From Halichoerus grypus (lineage: Eukaryota; Chordata; Mammalia; Carnivora; Phocidae): a stretch of 64,000 nucleotides of DNA. Of this stretch, positions 11,290 to 23,289 are shown piece by piece. Positions within the stretch are counted from its first letter, which is position 1. The number at the start of each line of letters is the position of its first letter. Both the position numbers and the translations under genes were made by a program. The stretch spans positions 13,229,414 through 13,293,413 of the forward strand of contig NC_135724.1 of the NCBI RefSeq assembly GCF_964656455.1, written 5' to 3'. Below the pieces are notes generated by a model, which saw only the letters and a program-made list of their open reading frames with translations, ran no database searches and was not told where the DNA came from.

Positions 11290-12440
11290 GGGCATGGTGT
11301 TGGAATGCAAAGAAAAACAGATGCTATCTCTACCCTCCAGTATTTCATGATCTAGAGGCAGCTTCAGAGCATAAACAACTAAGTCTAAGAAATTTCAGGA
11401 GAAAGAACAATCAATTTTGACCTGGGGGAGTTAAGTGGCATTTGAGCTAGGTTCGAAAAGCAGGATTTTTTCCTAGGACAGAGGGGAGAAGGCCATTTCA
11501 CACAGTGTAGGAATAGCATGAACAAAAACCCATAAGAAGACAATTGCCTGGTATGTTTGGGGAATCGAAGAAACCTTACGTGTTTGGAAGATAAGCTTTA
11601 ATAGGTGGTGGGATGTGAAAGGCAGCAGTCCCTTAATGTCAAACTTGGGAACTCAGGTTATATTATGGAGACAATGGGAATCACGTAGTTTTGTGTATGT
11701 GCAGGGCTATCAACTGACCCACGTATAGAATGATAACCTGGTGGCAGGGAGACCAGTTGTGAAGAGGCTCTTGTGTCTAGGAGAGATATAAAGACAGGAG
11801 GATAAAAAGAAGGAGCCAGATTCGAGATACAGAGCTGGCAGTTGGTTGGATGTTGGGCTGAGGAGGAGGAGGGAAGAACCAAGCACAGCACCAGGGAACT
11901 GAGTAGGTGATGACACCACGAAAAGACCCTGAAAAGCCAGAGGGGAGCAGAGTTGGTAGATCTTTCTGGAGAGGTTTGTGAGGAGATGAAGTGAGATGCA
12001 GAAACCTTAAACAGTTGCTTTGCATAAAGGAGGTGTTTAATAAACACTAAATTAAAAGAAGGAGGGTAGGAAGGAAAGAAAGGAAGGAGGGAACTTCTGT
12101 CTCCACATTGTACCACAACAGGGAAGACATTTCGGGTGTTGGGAGATCCAGCGGGAATCATTCGTTGGGGCTGTGTTCCTGTCAACGCCCTTGCGAATTA
12201 TTTCATGTCAATTGGGTGTACAGACCAGGAGAGAGCTCAGAAAAAGTAAAAGACCAGAATTTGCTGGGGCCAGACAGAGGAGAGGTGAGCTTCGAGCCAA
12301 ACTTGGAGGAAGAGAGAGAATTGGAGTGATGAAGAGGACCTACGGAGACAGAGGGAAGCAAGAAGGCAGACTCGAACACGCCAACCATACAGGGAGCGAG
12401 AAGGGTGCTGGTTGACATTGGAGGGAGTGTCCACATGTGG
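11290..12440 (+). mobile_element. Long ancient repeat of uncertain class
   Basis: The stretch follows, piece by piece, a GA-rich mammalian repeat that I know by its text but cannot classify. Landmarks are a degraded start near 11330, 'GAGGGGAGAAGGCCATTTCA' near 11480, 'GCAGGGAGACCAGTTGTGAA' near 11745, 'GGCAGTTGGTTGGATGTTGG' near 11838, and 'GACCAGGAGAGAGCTCAG' near 12223. An A/G-rich patch at about 12000-12095 interrupts it. Open frames across it on the minus strand are incidental. Confidence 0.5.
12059..12092. repeat. (GGAA)n-like purine-rich simple repeat
   Basis: GGAGG/GGAA/GAAAG units in a degenerate purine tract. Confidence 0.8.
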
Positions 12441-13738
12441 AGAAATGTCATTGGGTGAGCTGTGGGGGTGTCGTCTGGAGGAGGATGTTGCTTACTTTCT
12501 GATGAGTCTAGCCTGAAATTCGGTCAGGAGAACCCTGTTCTCTGTAATAACCAGCCCTATTCCTCCTAAATTCTTCCTGACCGTTTGGACTAAGAGCAAG
12601 AAACCAAGAAATCAAGTCACAGGGACTTCTTCTGGGGAGCCATTTCAGGATAACTCAGTCAATCTCTTTGTTGGAAGTACTGGCCAGTACTTTGTCTTAC
12701 AAAATGACTCTTGGTTTCTTGGCCTTGGTCTTTGATTATCGAATTAACATTTTAGTTTCATGATTACACTGTTTTCAGAGGGTAATGCATGGAGTGCGGT
12801 GCTAAAATTGTTTGCCTTCAGTTCTATCACATCTGCTTCAGGAATGCCAGAAAACAGAAACACTGTTTACTTAGTCAGTTGCCTCAATTAGAGCGTCTGA
12901 CAGAGAGAAGGTATAAAATCTGGCAGTTGGCATGACGTCTCATCTTGAATTAGAAAATCTTGAAGCGGGAAGTTCTTGAGAGGCCTTCCTTCTCCTGTCA
13001 CCTTCTTCAGCCTGGTGCCACCATCCCTCTCCTGAACGCTTCTCCTGAAGGGGAGTTCCCAGAATGTGCCAACTTTTAGGAAAAGGCAAACCACAGTTGA
13101 ATAAAAATTTCAAGTTAACTTCCCCTAACTCTGGTTCCACACTTGTTATGTTGTAGCCAATGTATCAAATGAATGCAGCCCGGAAGTTACCTGGGAATGT
13201 TTCTATTTGATCTACGGAATCCCAGTGTCTCTTTGAGGCAATGCTTGTCAATGACGTATTTCTTTTTTGTGTGGAGAAAGGCTTTTAATGTCATCTCCTC
13301 ATGTAATTTCTCTTCATCTTCGTCTTCATCACCGTAGACTTATTTTGTCTTTTCCTTTGGGTATCATGCCTTCTCTTGATATGGGTTCCACGAAGTGGCT
13401 GCAGTCAGAGATTTGATATTAAAAATGGGCCAGTCTCAAAAACAATGACAGTTCTCTGTAATTTTGATCAAATCACCTGACTTGGACATTCGGCTGGGTG
13501 GCTGTGGGCATTCATATAAAACTTCACGAAGTGCCACTGAAACCTAGCTGTTCTTCCTCGGCAGCGTTTCACTCATCCATCCCTTTATTTAGAAAACATC
13601 CGAGGCCTACTCTTTCCACCATTTCCTCTGTATTTGGGGCCACTAACAACCCCCCAGTGACACCCCTGCTTCGTAAATTGATTTTAATCTCTGCCTCCAG
13701 GGGCCACTGCCTAATATCCTAGAACCCTAATTCTTTTA
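12441..13738. other. Unassigned stretch with an 18-bp palindrome
   Basis: No repeat family recognised. It contains the perfect palindrome AAGTACTGGCCAGTACTT at 12675-12692. The minus strand at about 13340-13210 carries a short acidic open run (GDEDEDEEKLHEEM) that ends in stops and matches nothing I can identify. Confidence 0.5.
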
Positions 13739-13970
13739 AATAATACATTGTTTTAGGGGCACCCGGGTGGCTCAGTCGTTAAGCTTCTGCCTTCAGCTCA
13801 GGTCATGATCCCAGGGTCCTGGGATCGAGCCCCGCATCGGGCTCCCTGCTCTGTGGGAAGCCTGCTTCTCCCTCTCCCACTCCCCCTGCTTGTGTTCCCT
13901 CTCTCTCTCTGTGTCTCTCTGTCAAATAAATAAATAAAATCTTTAAAAAATAATAATAATATATTGTTTT
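13739..13970 (+). mobile_element. SINEC element 4 with TSD
   Basis: The body is 13755-13954 and is close to consensus, although the head reads 'GGGGCACCCGGGTGGCTCAG'. The duplication AATAATACATTGTTTT (13739-13754) recurs at 13955-13970 with one C-to-T change. Confidence 0.96.
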
Positions 13971-14239
13971 GATTATGGTGTGTTTTTTGCAGAAAATTGG
14001 GAAAATAGAGAACAGCAAAAAGAAGGGAAACGAATCACTCAGAATCCACCACCACCAAAAAACCCCAGCCTATTGTTAATCCATTGGTACACATCCTAAA
14101 GTTGTTCTTCTGTCTTTGCCTGGCACTGAGAAGCTTCCCAGTGTGGTCCCAGCTCGACGTTACAACCCTCCCTCTCTGCTTGCTTTTGCTCTGGGGACCC
14201 ATACTGCCTTGCGTGGGACTTTTTTATGTGTCCCCTTCA

Positions 14240-15240
14240 CTGATATTTTTTTTCTGATTCTATAAATAATACATGTGGTTGTAAATATTTTTTTAAAATA
14301 CATGTAAGGAATAAAGTAAGATTTCTCTTTCAAAACATCTCAACCTCCTGCAATAAAAACATTGATATTTTGCAGACCATCCTATCATCATCCGTTCACC
14401 TCCGTGTGCCTGAGTGCACACACATGATTTCCTATAAATGAGATCATAGCATCCATGTGGTTTTTATGGTTGACATCTTTCATTTTCACTTATTACTTCC
14501 CTCCCACTTCCTTTCATCCCTCCACCCCTAATCCCTCTCCCCTGTGTTGCCAGTGTTATCAACCTTGCATATATCCTTCCATGCTGTACTCCACACTCAT
14601 GTCATTATATCAAACAGGAGAGAGAGATTCACACATACCTGTTGTGATTCTTGTCATTGCTTTATAAAAATCAGATCATATCATAAATCCTCTCTGCATC
14701 TTGCTTTTTCCTCACTTAAAAATGATATGTTGTTTAAATTCCTCCATTCTTTCTTTTTCTTTTTCTCTTTTTTTCATTAGAGAGAGAGGAGGGGCAGAGG
14801 AAGAGGGAGAGAGAAATTCTTAAGCAGGCTCCACACCCAGTGCAGAGCCCAGTGCGGGGCTCGATCTCACAGCCCTGAGATCATGATCTGAGCTGAAATC
14901 AAGAGTCAGACGCTCAGCCGACTTAAGCCACCCGGGTGCCCCACATTGTTTCTTTTTCATGACTGCATATTACTCCTTGGTTGTCTGTAGCATGGCTTAG
15001 TAAATGATTCTATTATAAACAACACTAGTGAACATCCCTTTGTTCATGTAGGCATGGATATGGCTTCATCAATGGGCAGTATTTTTAAATTTGGGTAGGT
15101 ATTTTCAGATTGCTTTCTAAATGGCACAGAAATATCTATTCCCACCAGCAGTGTATGAAAGTACTTTTTTCTGTGTCCTTCTATGTGGCTATGACATTGT
15201 CACCACCAAGGGGCAGTGCCTTTAAATTGCAGGAAAGGAT
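14240..15240 (-). mobile_element. Ancient L1 3' end (antisense), split by a SINEC
   Basis: T-rich text characteristic of the reverse complement of old L1 3' UTRs: a 'CATCATCCGTTCACCTCC' area, 'TATCCTTCCATGCTGTACTC', 'CATATTACTCCTTGGTTGTC', and 'TCCCACCAGCAGTGTATGAA'. A SINEC at 14760-14942 interrupts it. Confidence 0.75.
14745..14958 (-). mobile_element. SINEC element 5 with TSD
   Basis: The body is 14760-14942, reversed, ending in GCCACCCGGGTGCCCC. The duplication CATTCTTTCTTTTTC (14745-14759) recurs at 14944-14958 with one change. The divergent middle suggests an older subfamily. Confidence 0.95.
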
Positions 15241-15244
15241 GACG

Positions 15245-16470
15245 GGCAGCATCCCTTTGAAATCTCAAACTTCAAATCAAAAGGGGCCATAATAAAACCA
15301 TCACAGTGATATGTATAGAAGAGAATTCATTAAGAGGAGATCATGGTTTACTAGAGTTGGGTTTTGGGGAACTAATATTTGTAGAAATGAACCCCATGGC
15401 CTGAAGTGTTATTTTATTTTTAGGATGATTTTTTTTTAACCTAGCATGGCAGCTAGAAATATCCCTCTTGCCTTTAATTTGCTTCTTTATAGTTTTTGTC
15501 AGAACTCAAAAGGTAAAACATGTCACACTCAACTTTTGAACTTTGAGTCAACCTTGAAACTATGCAGATGGATGTATGTCAAGGTGAGATCTGGTGAAAG
15601 TTTCCATGAACATGGTTTATATTTTAAATGCTTTTAAAATAATTGTCAATGTGGCATTAGAAGCAGGTGGAAGGGCTGGATCTCACAGACCATCTCCTGA
15701 GCTGTGCAGGGATGTTTGTCTCCCCTCCTTTTGTCCAAGAAAGCAACACAGTCCCATTCTGTCCCTCCTCACTGCCTTTCTGCCTCTAAGTCATGGACTG
15801 TCTGGTTCTTTCTGTCCTCATCCTGGCTACAAGATCTGCCACCACTTCTCTTGTCCTTCTTTGTTCCTTCTGCCCCTCTCCCTTCCATTTCTCCCATATT
15901 TCTCAGCTTTCCCACAAAGAGGCTTGGCTTTTGCAGCTGTTGCCAACCATTGAGATTGCATTTTTGGACCAGCAAGTCTGCCCTCCCACATCATTTTGGG
16001 TGCAGCCTCAAGGTCATTGGCCTCTCTTAGCTGCTTTCACCCCTAATTTTTCTGTTGATAGACTCTCCACCTGACACAGATGCTTCTCCCATCCCCCTTT
16101 AACTTTTTTCTTTTTTATCTGACATCCTTTAGGAACCCTGAGTCCCTGCGGGCCTGAGGCTTCCCTTTACTTTGAGGTAGAAATAGATTTTATCTCTGAG
16201 AGAGTTCTGACCAGCCTGTTCTATTGGCTGTTGGTGTCCTACCAAGAATGTTGGCTGTTGGTGTCCTACCAAGTAAAGAACCTTTGGATTATTATGGATT
16301 GTTAGAACTGTGTGGAGAACAAATGAGGTAATCTAGAATATTGTTTCATTGTTCTTCAATGAATGTTCTCAGTGTCAGGGAAAGTCATGAATAGGATTCT
16401 GCTCTTAACTCCTTAATGCTGAATTTGCTCACATTTGTAGGTTAGACAAAGCCTAAACATTATTTTGATA
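15245..16470. other. Unassigned stretch, pyrimidine-rich in part
   Basis: No repeat or gene recognised. The part at 15715-15925 is CT-rich. A small tandem duplication lies at 16224-16273. Confidence 0.5.
16224..16273. repeat. Two-copy tandem duplication (23-bp perfect, 27-bp period)
   Basis: TTGGCTGTTGGTGTCCTACC plus AAG occurs at 16224-16246 and again at 16251-16273 without a mismatch, so it is recent. Confidence 0.95.
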
Positions 16471-16472
16471 TA

Positions 16473-16499
16473 GTGTGTGTGTGTGTGTGTGTGTGTGTG
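16473..16499. repeat. (GT)n microsatellite
   Basis: A pure run of about 27 nt. Confidence 0.97.
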
Positions 16500-17102
16500 G
16501 TTTAATATGTACAACTTGTCTGAACACAGTAGCTCTGTGGTTTATCTTTTACTGAGAACTGCTTTTTTTTTCCTTTTCTAAGAAAATGCCAGTTTTCTAA
16601 ACTAAAGTCTTTCTTGTGAGCTCATCAGCAGTGAGGGATGTTGTGTGAGGACGTGTTGGTGATAATAAGATCAAACAATCGCCCAATTCAGGTGATTTTA
16701 ACACAAATCATATTGACTAAAATAGTATTAAGCATGTGATGCTGGCATGTGACATTTGAATATTGGCCAAGGAAAGCACTCAGGTCACTACAAATGGCTG
16801 CAAGAGTGAGAGATTTTCCTGTTTTTTCATACATTTTTGTTTGAGAATCTGAAACCAACCTTTATAGTTTGTGGAGGGAAAGTGACATGGACAGTCAGCA
16901 TGAATCTATTTACCTGCTTTTCCCTTTTATGGCTCATAAGAATTCAGGTCCCTTAGTCCTAATCAAGAGCAATGTATAAAGTAGGGGACATGCATCTTAA
17001 CAACTTTGAAATTTCTAGATGTTCTTTCTCTCTCACACCCCCTTCCCACAAGTCCTTTCCATATTTTTTCATCCCTTATGTAAAGGTAGCAATCTATATT
17101 TG
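16500..17102. other. Unassigned AT-rich stretch
   Basis: No gene, RNA or repeat recognised here. Confidence 0.5.
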
Positions 17103-17147
17103 ACACGGCTTAGAATTCACACCTAACACGGCTTAGAACTCACACCT
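17103..17147. repeat. Two-copy tandem duplication (22 bp)
   Basis: The unit ACACGGCTTAGAAYTCACAC plus CT occurs at 17103-17124 and 17126-17147 with a single T/C difference. Confidence 0.93.
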
Positions 17148-17225
17148 TTCAAGTCCCTCTAGCCTTGGTTTTCTCATCTCTAAAATGGGACACCCTACCT
17201 CATGTGGCTGTTAAAGGCACCATAA
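17148..17225 (+). mobile_element. MIR fragment
   Basis: 'TTTTCTCATCTCTAAAATGG' followed by 'CCCTACCTCATGTGGCTGTT' is the MIR central-to-3' part. Confidence 0.7.
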
Positions 17226-17230
17226 CTTCC

Positions 17231-18600
17231 TGCCTTTCCTTCTTTCTTTTGGAGAAACTTAGAATTTTCAAAACTATCAAATGCAGTATTTTTAGGGTCA
17301 CTTAGAAGTTGCCCCTAACAAGAGAGGACAACTGGAAATGCCATATTCTATTACCATATTTGTTAAAATCTGCCCCCCTCCACGGAGCAAACCAGTGACA
17401 TTTCTGATAAAACCTGATCGCATCCTGATAAAGCCTGTGCCAGGAGCAGGACAACCGTAGATGACGTGTCCCGGGCCTTCCATGATTTCAGACCTTCACT
17501 CTGGCGCCTCTGGGGAAGGGCCTTTGCACAGTGTGGCTCTGCTGTGTTGGCAAATGCTCCCTTGGCTGTGGACAGACAGAGATCGCAGCCAAGTTAGAAT
17601 AATGCCAGACGCTGTGACATACTATATTCGGAAGAAAAAGATCTACGTGTCAGCAACATCTTTTTGTCGAGTACCTGTTTCACTGCATGTGTCTGAAGGA
17701 CTGAAAATGAGGCCAGACTCCCTGAAACAAAATGTAGAAAGTCAGGAGCTTCCAAAACTACAGAGCTCTACCTAAGGGAATTTGCTACGGATTAATAGTG
17801 ACCACTAATGGACTCTTGTGGGCTGAGACTCTTGTGGGCTCAGAAAACCAGAACATCTTCATGTTTGAGTCAAGAGAACACAAGAGCAGCCGGCCCTCAA
17901 GAGACAGTTTTCAAAAGGCTCTGGGAAGACGGGAAGAAACAAGAGGCCATGAATGATGAATGGCCACAGTGAGAACAGAACAGCCTATGAGGTAGGACTC
18001 GACGTTCGGGGTGAGGTGTATTGGAGTCGACGAGAAGGGCAGGAGATTTGGAACTGAGTTAGAGGACAATCTGATCCCCAGTGGGGATCCAGCGTGTGGG
18101 TGACGGAGACCAGCAGGAGGGCCCGGATCTTCAGGGTCAGGCTGAGCGAGAAGCCACTGGATTTCTTTAGCGGAGTCCTGCAGGAGGGGATTGGCAAGAA
18201 AATACAAAACCTACAGCGCTGTGTGAATGGCAGGCAGGCAGTGAACTGACAGGAAGGCGGGAGCCTCGTGGGCAAGATAAGCTCGTTCTGAGACAACTGA
18301 ACTAAAACCAGAGAAAATATTCTCTTAATCCAGTGTCTTTCATTCGTTACAAGTTCAGCGTCTTTGTATGTCATTCACAAAAGAGCCAAATGCATTTAAA
18401 TTTGTATAGTTGCTCACAGAATTGTGGTTAGAAACTCGTTGCTGATGGGAATGTTACGAGTTAAGGGAGTGTGACCCGAATAACATGGGAACAGTGGGAG
18501 CGCCACTTGAAGCCTTTGGTAAGGTGAGAAAGACTCAGCGCTAACCTTACAGTCGATATTTTGTAAAGAATAAAGGATCATTCTGTCTTGGGCCTGAAGT
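17231..18600. other. Unassigned stretch
   Basis: Balanced composition with no recognised family. It contains a 16-bp tandem pair at 17811-17842. Open frames here match no protein I know. Confidence 0.5.
17811..17842. repeat. Two-copy 16-bp tandem duplication
   Basis: GACTCTTGTGGGCTGA (17811-17826) is followed directly by GACTCTTGTGGGCTCA. Confidence 0.95.
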
Positions 18601-20150
18601 CCACGCTACCCCTGCCCCAGGCCTCCCCCACGAAGGCCTCCAAGAATCACCACCTGGGCATTCACTCTCTGTCCCCTCAACCTCTGTCCTCCCTTTGAGT
18701 GACGAGTCCAAGCCCTTCCAGGGGTCCCCAGCCTTCCCTCACCTTCCAGAATCTTCACCATCTCCTCTTCACCGCTTCCAAGTGTGCTCCAGGCTCCCAG
18801 TCCTGGAAGCGATCGCCTTCCCCATCCTGCTGCCCGTCTGGTGCTGCCAGCCTCCTGCCAGGGTTTTAAGCTCCTGCAAAGCTGGCTGGTCTTGGAGTCC
18901 TCTTCCTCACTGCCCGTCCCGCTCCCAGCCCTCCGGTGAGCGGGGCTTCCGGTAAATGCAGACCTCAGCCCCAGGGCAGGCTGGGTCTCTTCTCTCCGGT
19001 TTCTCCCTCTTTGAGATCTCATGGACTCCCTCTAAACCTTTCAACTTGGATGCAAGGTGTTCCAAACCCCCACCTCCAGACCTGACAGGTCTCCCATTTT
19101 CATTCCAGATTTCCAGCTCTCTGCTGGTTACAGCAACTGGGATAACCCGCCGCTGTTTAGAGCCCTGCTCTGCCTCTTCCTCCCCCAAACCTTAGTCTCT
19201 GGTAATGGGGGCATCTCATCCTGGTCCCACATCTACTCATGTTTGGTTCCATCTTATTACTTTCTTCTGTGTCTGTAATCTCACTGATCTCTCGTTTCCT
19301 CCATTTCAAACTCTGTCCTCATGGTGTTCTAGAAGTGAAAATGGATGGGCAGTCTACCACATCCTTACTTGATCTGCATAATCAGAAGAGGTCTAGGTCA
19401 AGAGAATGTAAGTCTAACTTGAATCCTAAAAACAGAGAGTGTTGTGGCCCCTTGGTCAACTCCCAGACTTGAACCAGTTTGCAGACCCAGAACCCTTAAC
19501 TGCGGGGGAGGCTAAGTCCCCCATTACACTGCCAAAAATTTATATTGTTAATTTTTCTCCCAGCCTTCCCCAAAGGGTCCTACAGCCTTTGATCAGAGTA
19601 ACTGTGCCCTGGAGAAAAGAAAATAATCAGACCTTTTGAGGATTTTTGGACACTCGCTCTGAACGGACACGAATTCCAGGAGACCCAAAGCATTGCTGTG
19701 GGCCACCAGTCTGAAGTCAGGTGATCCCTGCGGCTTGAGCTCCTTGGATTGGTCCCCACGGCACTTTGTGCAGGTTCAGGGGGCTGGCTGTGCAGGTCCG
19801 CCGTCCTCCCTATCCTCGGCACGGCCAAAACACCTCGGTAACCTTTATATTCCCTGGCTCCAAACCTCCACGGGTGCCCAGTTCTGGGAAAGAGCCAGTC
19901 TTCCTTAGCCTGATCGTTAAAATTGCCCACAAAGACTTCTTCCGCTCTCTGCAGCCTCGTTGGCCACAAGTCCTCAACCCAGCCCTCTGCCCTGCACCCT
20001 CCCCATCCTGATGTAAAGCCCCCCAGACAGGGCACACTTTCTTTCCTCTCGCTTTTGCCTTTACTCACACCATTCCCTGCGTCTGGTATTTCTTTTTGGC
20101 TCCCTTCTCTGGATTTGTGTGGTGCCTGTTTTTAGCACAAATATGCCATG
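18601..20150. other. Unassigned GC-richer stretch
   Basis: C-rich sequence with pieces such as the CCTCCCCCAAACCTTAG area near 19180 that recall old interspersed repeats, but I cannot assign a family. A 162-codon minus-strand frame at 19580-20068 has no recognisable domain. Confidence 0.45.
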
Positions 20151-21164
20151 TCCCCTCGTAAAATCTTTTTCTGCATTTTAGTCTTGTAACAGCCAGGGAA
20201 ATGAGCAAGAAAGCGTGGACGGATTAATTCACCAGTCTTAGGGGAACAGAGGGGATCCTTCGAGGTGCGGGTCGTTACCAATCTTCGTCAACAAAAGATT
20301 GCCTTGTTTATACCTGTTCTTCAATAGTCAGCATTTTCTTAAATCTGCTGAAGGTGAAAGTGAGTTCTTTGTGTTTAAAAAATCATATGGGGGCACAGAA
20401 ATAAGAAATGTTCATTTTGTTTAATGCGTGAGTATATTCCACGGCAGGTGGCCTCTCAACTTCCCAAATAAAACGGAATTGGTTGGCTGAAACCTATCAG
20501 CAGGGCAGGAGGAATAATGGCCAGGTGGCAGGACCAGGAGCAGATGGGAAATATTTACTTAGATCTTCAGTTCTTCTTGTTAAGAGTCCCTCTAATCAAG
20601 TACCGCCCCTCAGCTGTGAAATAAACTTCCAGTACCTTTGAGTAGTCTTTTCTCTGAAAAGGTAATTTCCGTGCCAGTTTCTCCTTTTTTTCCCCCAAAG
20701 TCAGGGTTAGAATATCCAGACAGTGTCAGTGGAGTCCGTACAAGCTTGACTACTCCCAAGTTTTATTAAAAGTTTCCAGATCTCAGAGTCAAAATCAAAA
20801 CAGCGCAAAAGTTAAATTGAAAATGTGATAAATCCGGGGATTTTATTTTTTCAGACCAAACAAGGCAGCGTCACCCAGGAGGTGGCGGGGGGGGGGGGGA
20901 GTGTCTGTGCAGACTCTGCTTTGGAGGCCAAACGTCCTCATGCCTGGCTCACCCACCCCAGCACTCTGGTAGACCCGGGCAGTCTAGACTCCTAGGTGCT
21001 AGATCCCCTGGAGGTACTTTTGGTCTTCAGGAATCCTAATTCTCCATGCACCGTTAGCCCTTAAACAACTTCGAATTATTCTTCTCCTTTGACTTATGCA
21101 GCATGGCTCTGTTGCTGGTTTTCTTCGCCCTTCTCTCCCTACTGCACTTCCATCTTCCTCTACC
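20151..21164. other. Unassigned stretch with a poly(G) tract
   Basis: No family recognised. A run of 13 G lies at 20887-20899. Confidence 0.5.
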
Positions 21165-21280
21165 AACATTTGCAAAGCATTTCTGAAGCACCTGCTGGGG
21201 GCCAGAGCCACGCTTAGTTGCATGGATCTATACAGAGACAAATGGGACATACCCCTGCTCTTTAGGGGCTCACCCTACCG
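21165..21280 (+). mobile_element. Ancient repeat fragment, class uncertain
   Basis: 'GCACCTGCTGGGGGCCAGAG', 'GATCTATACAGAGACAAATG' and 'CTCTTTAGGGGCTCAC' follow a widespread mammalian repeat. It may be the 5' portion of the family seen at 11290-12440. Confidence 0.4.
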
Positions 21281-21745
21281 CCTCTCCACTCCTCTCCCTC
21301 CTCCATCTGGAACTCTGAGCACTCAGAGTGCTCCCCAAGACCTTTCCCCCCTTCTCTTCTTCCCTGTGCGCATGCCTCTTCCGGAAGGCTTTTTTTTTCC
21401 TCATGGTTTCAGTCATAAAACTATATTCCCAGTTTTATTTTCTCATCTGTAGTACTGACTTTTCTCTTGCTTTCCCCCAGAATCAGTGTGTCCCCGGGCC
21501 AACCAGTTCCTCACAAGTGCTCCCCTCCTCTGTCAGGATCACCCCAGGTTTCCTTTTCCCCCCCAAAACCCCCAAATCTGGAAATCGTCATAGGTTACAC
21601 TCCCCTCTTTTGTCTGTGTCCAGAAATCAGCGTTGAGGCTTCCTTCTTCACCTTTCCCACCGCATCCATTCCGCCTGGTCCTGGTGGGCTTGCAGTGGCC
21701 CCAGTCCTCCCAGTGAACTCTGCACATCCAAGCCAACATCCTCTT
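21281..21745. other. Unassigned pyrimidine-rich stretch
   Basis: CT-rich sequence that may be eroded L2 continuing into the next feature, but no segment is diagnostic. Confidence 0.4.
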
Positions 21746-21749
21746 CTTT

Positions 21750-21855
21750 AAATCCCATCTTAAGGATGTCCCCCTCCTTACTCTGTTAGATCTCTGACAG
21801 CGTCTGACCCAGCGCCTTGCACACAGTAGGCACATAACCAATGCTTCTTGATCTG
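21750..21855 (+). mobile_element. L2/MIR-type 3' end
   Basis: 'GCGCCTTGCACACAGTAGGC' followed by 'ACCAATGCTTCTTGAT' is the shared 3' signature of L2 and MIR. Confidence 0.6.
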
Positions 21856-22189
21856 TTACGGCAAAGGCATGCCTGGATTTTAAATTGTCAGCTTCAGTTT
21901 CCCTGCAGCCTTCACCTTGCAGAACCTCCGAGTGGTAGTCCCCGCACTGACAGTCCCCACTGTTGTAGCTCTGGGGCGAGTGAAGCATGGCAGCGAACAG
22001 TGCGACAGGTCAAAAAATTGGGGAATGAGATCCAAGAGGGGAATTAAGAAAATGGAGTTACTCGGTGTGGGAGGAACCAAGCCGGTGAGAGCTCATAGTG
22101 GAATACTGTGTAGATGGCCTGCCTCTCTTGAGACAGTTGTCTATGCACCCTTAGTTGTCACTCTTACTTATGCATGTCCTTTAATACTT

Positions 22190-22412
22190 AGTACCTTACT
22201 GGGGGCGCCTGGGTGGCTCAGTCGTTAGGCATCTGCCTTCGGCTCAGGTCATGATCCCAAGGTTCTGGGTTCGAGCCCCCCATCGGGCTCCCTGCTCAGC
22301 GGGAAGCCCGCTTCTCCCTCTCCTACTTCTCCTGCTTGTGTTCCCTCTCTCGCTGTCTCTCTCTCTGTCGGATAAATAAATAAAATCTTAAAAAAAAAAA
22401 AGTACCTTGCTG
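22190..22412 (+). mobile_element. SINEC element 6 with TSD
   Basis: The body is 22202-22400. The duplication AGTACCTTACTG (22190-22201) recurs at 22401-22412 with one change. Unlike the other copies its B-box position reads GGTTCGAGCC (22268-22277), matching the pol III consensus GGTTCGANNCC, and its A-box region reads TGGCTCAGTCG. Confidence 0.96.
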
Positions 22413-23285
22413 TCTACCTCACTATTGCCCATGGCTCTGATCTTGTGTTGCATTCGGTGGGGAGACAGAGCCAAGGCCACATGGTGCTGGTGGACGGCGC
22501 AGTCTAGGACACACCAGGGTTGGGATGGCTCTGCATGCCGACCCACCAAGTCCATCCTAGAAGCAGAGATGTGGACCCAGCTGTGGAGGTGACCCAGACT
22601 TCCTCCTCCAAGAGGTCAAGCTTTCACAGGGGTCAGACAGGGAGGCAGCAAACTGTAATAGAAGAGGGGGAGGGTAAGGCACAATAGGAAAGGTATAGGT
22701 TCAAAGTAAGGGAAGATTTATAGTGAGAATTGCCAAACCCCGAAATGGGTTACGGAGAAAGCTTGCTGGCACCCTCTTTCCTAGAAATGCTGAAGTTGTA
22801 ACAGACAAACTGGCCACCATGGCCCGAGCACAGACTTCTCCGGAAGCTGGAGGATAGGAAAGGGGGCCGTTGGCGCTCCATCTTCAGAGCCCACTTCTCG
22901 GGATCGCTTCGCTCGCTCGGTGGGGAGTTAGCTGCAGGCTGCTGCTTACTCAACCACAGAAGTGAAATTTGTTACTTATGAGAAATAATAAAAGATCTTT
23001 CTTTTTCTAGACTTCCTCTAGTCAAATGGGTCTCTTTTCTTTCGAAATGGGGGAGTTTGTTTTGCTTTTTTTCCTTTCGTGGCATTCAAATTACCTTTTG
23101 TATATACTTGGCCCAGTAGTTCAGAGTATGTTTACAAGAAGCAAAGCCCCAGATCATAATGAATGCTCACCATTTTCCTCAAAGATGGTGTGCGGAGTAT
23201 GTGCACAGATGGAAGAAGTTAGGCTGTTGAAGATTTGATGGAACTCACCAGCATTAATGATGGACATTTTTAGCATCGTCAGAAT
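22413..23285. other. Unassigned stretch
   Basis: No gene or repeat recognised. GC-rich near 22850-22930 and AT-rich after 22970. Confidence 0.5.
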
Positions 23286-23289
23286 GTTC

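Noticed and set aside
11658..12185. A 175-codon open frame on the minus strand
   Set aside because: It is antisense to an ancient interspersed repeat and has no domain. Overlapping frames in other phases are similarly open.
13210..13345. Acidic run (GDEDEDEEKLHEEM) on the minus strand as a pseudogene fragment
   Set aside because: It is short, ends in stops, has no poly(A) or flanking homology, and I cannot name a parent gene.
19580..20068. A 162-codon minus-strand frame
   Set aside because: No recognisable motif, no splice or promoter context, and ordinary length for moderately GC-rich DNA.
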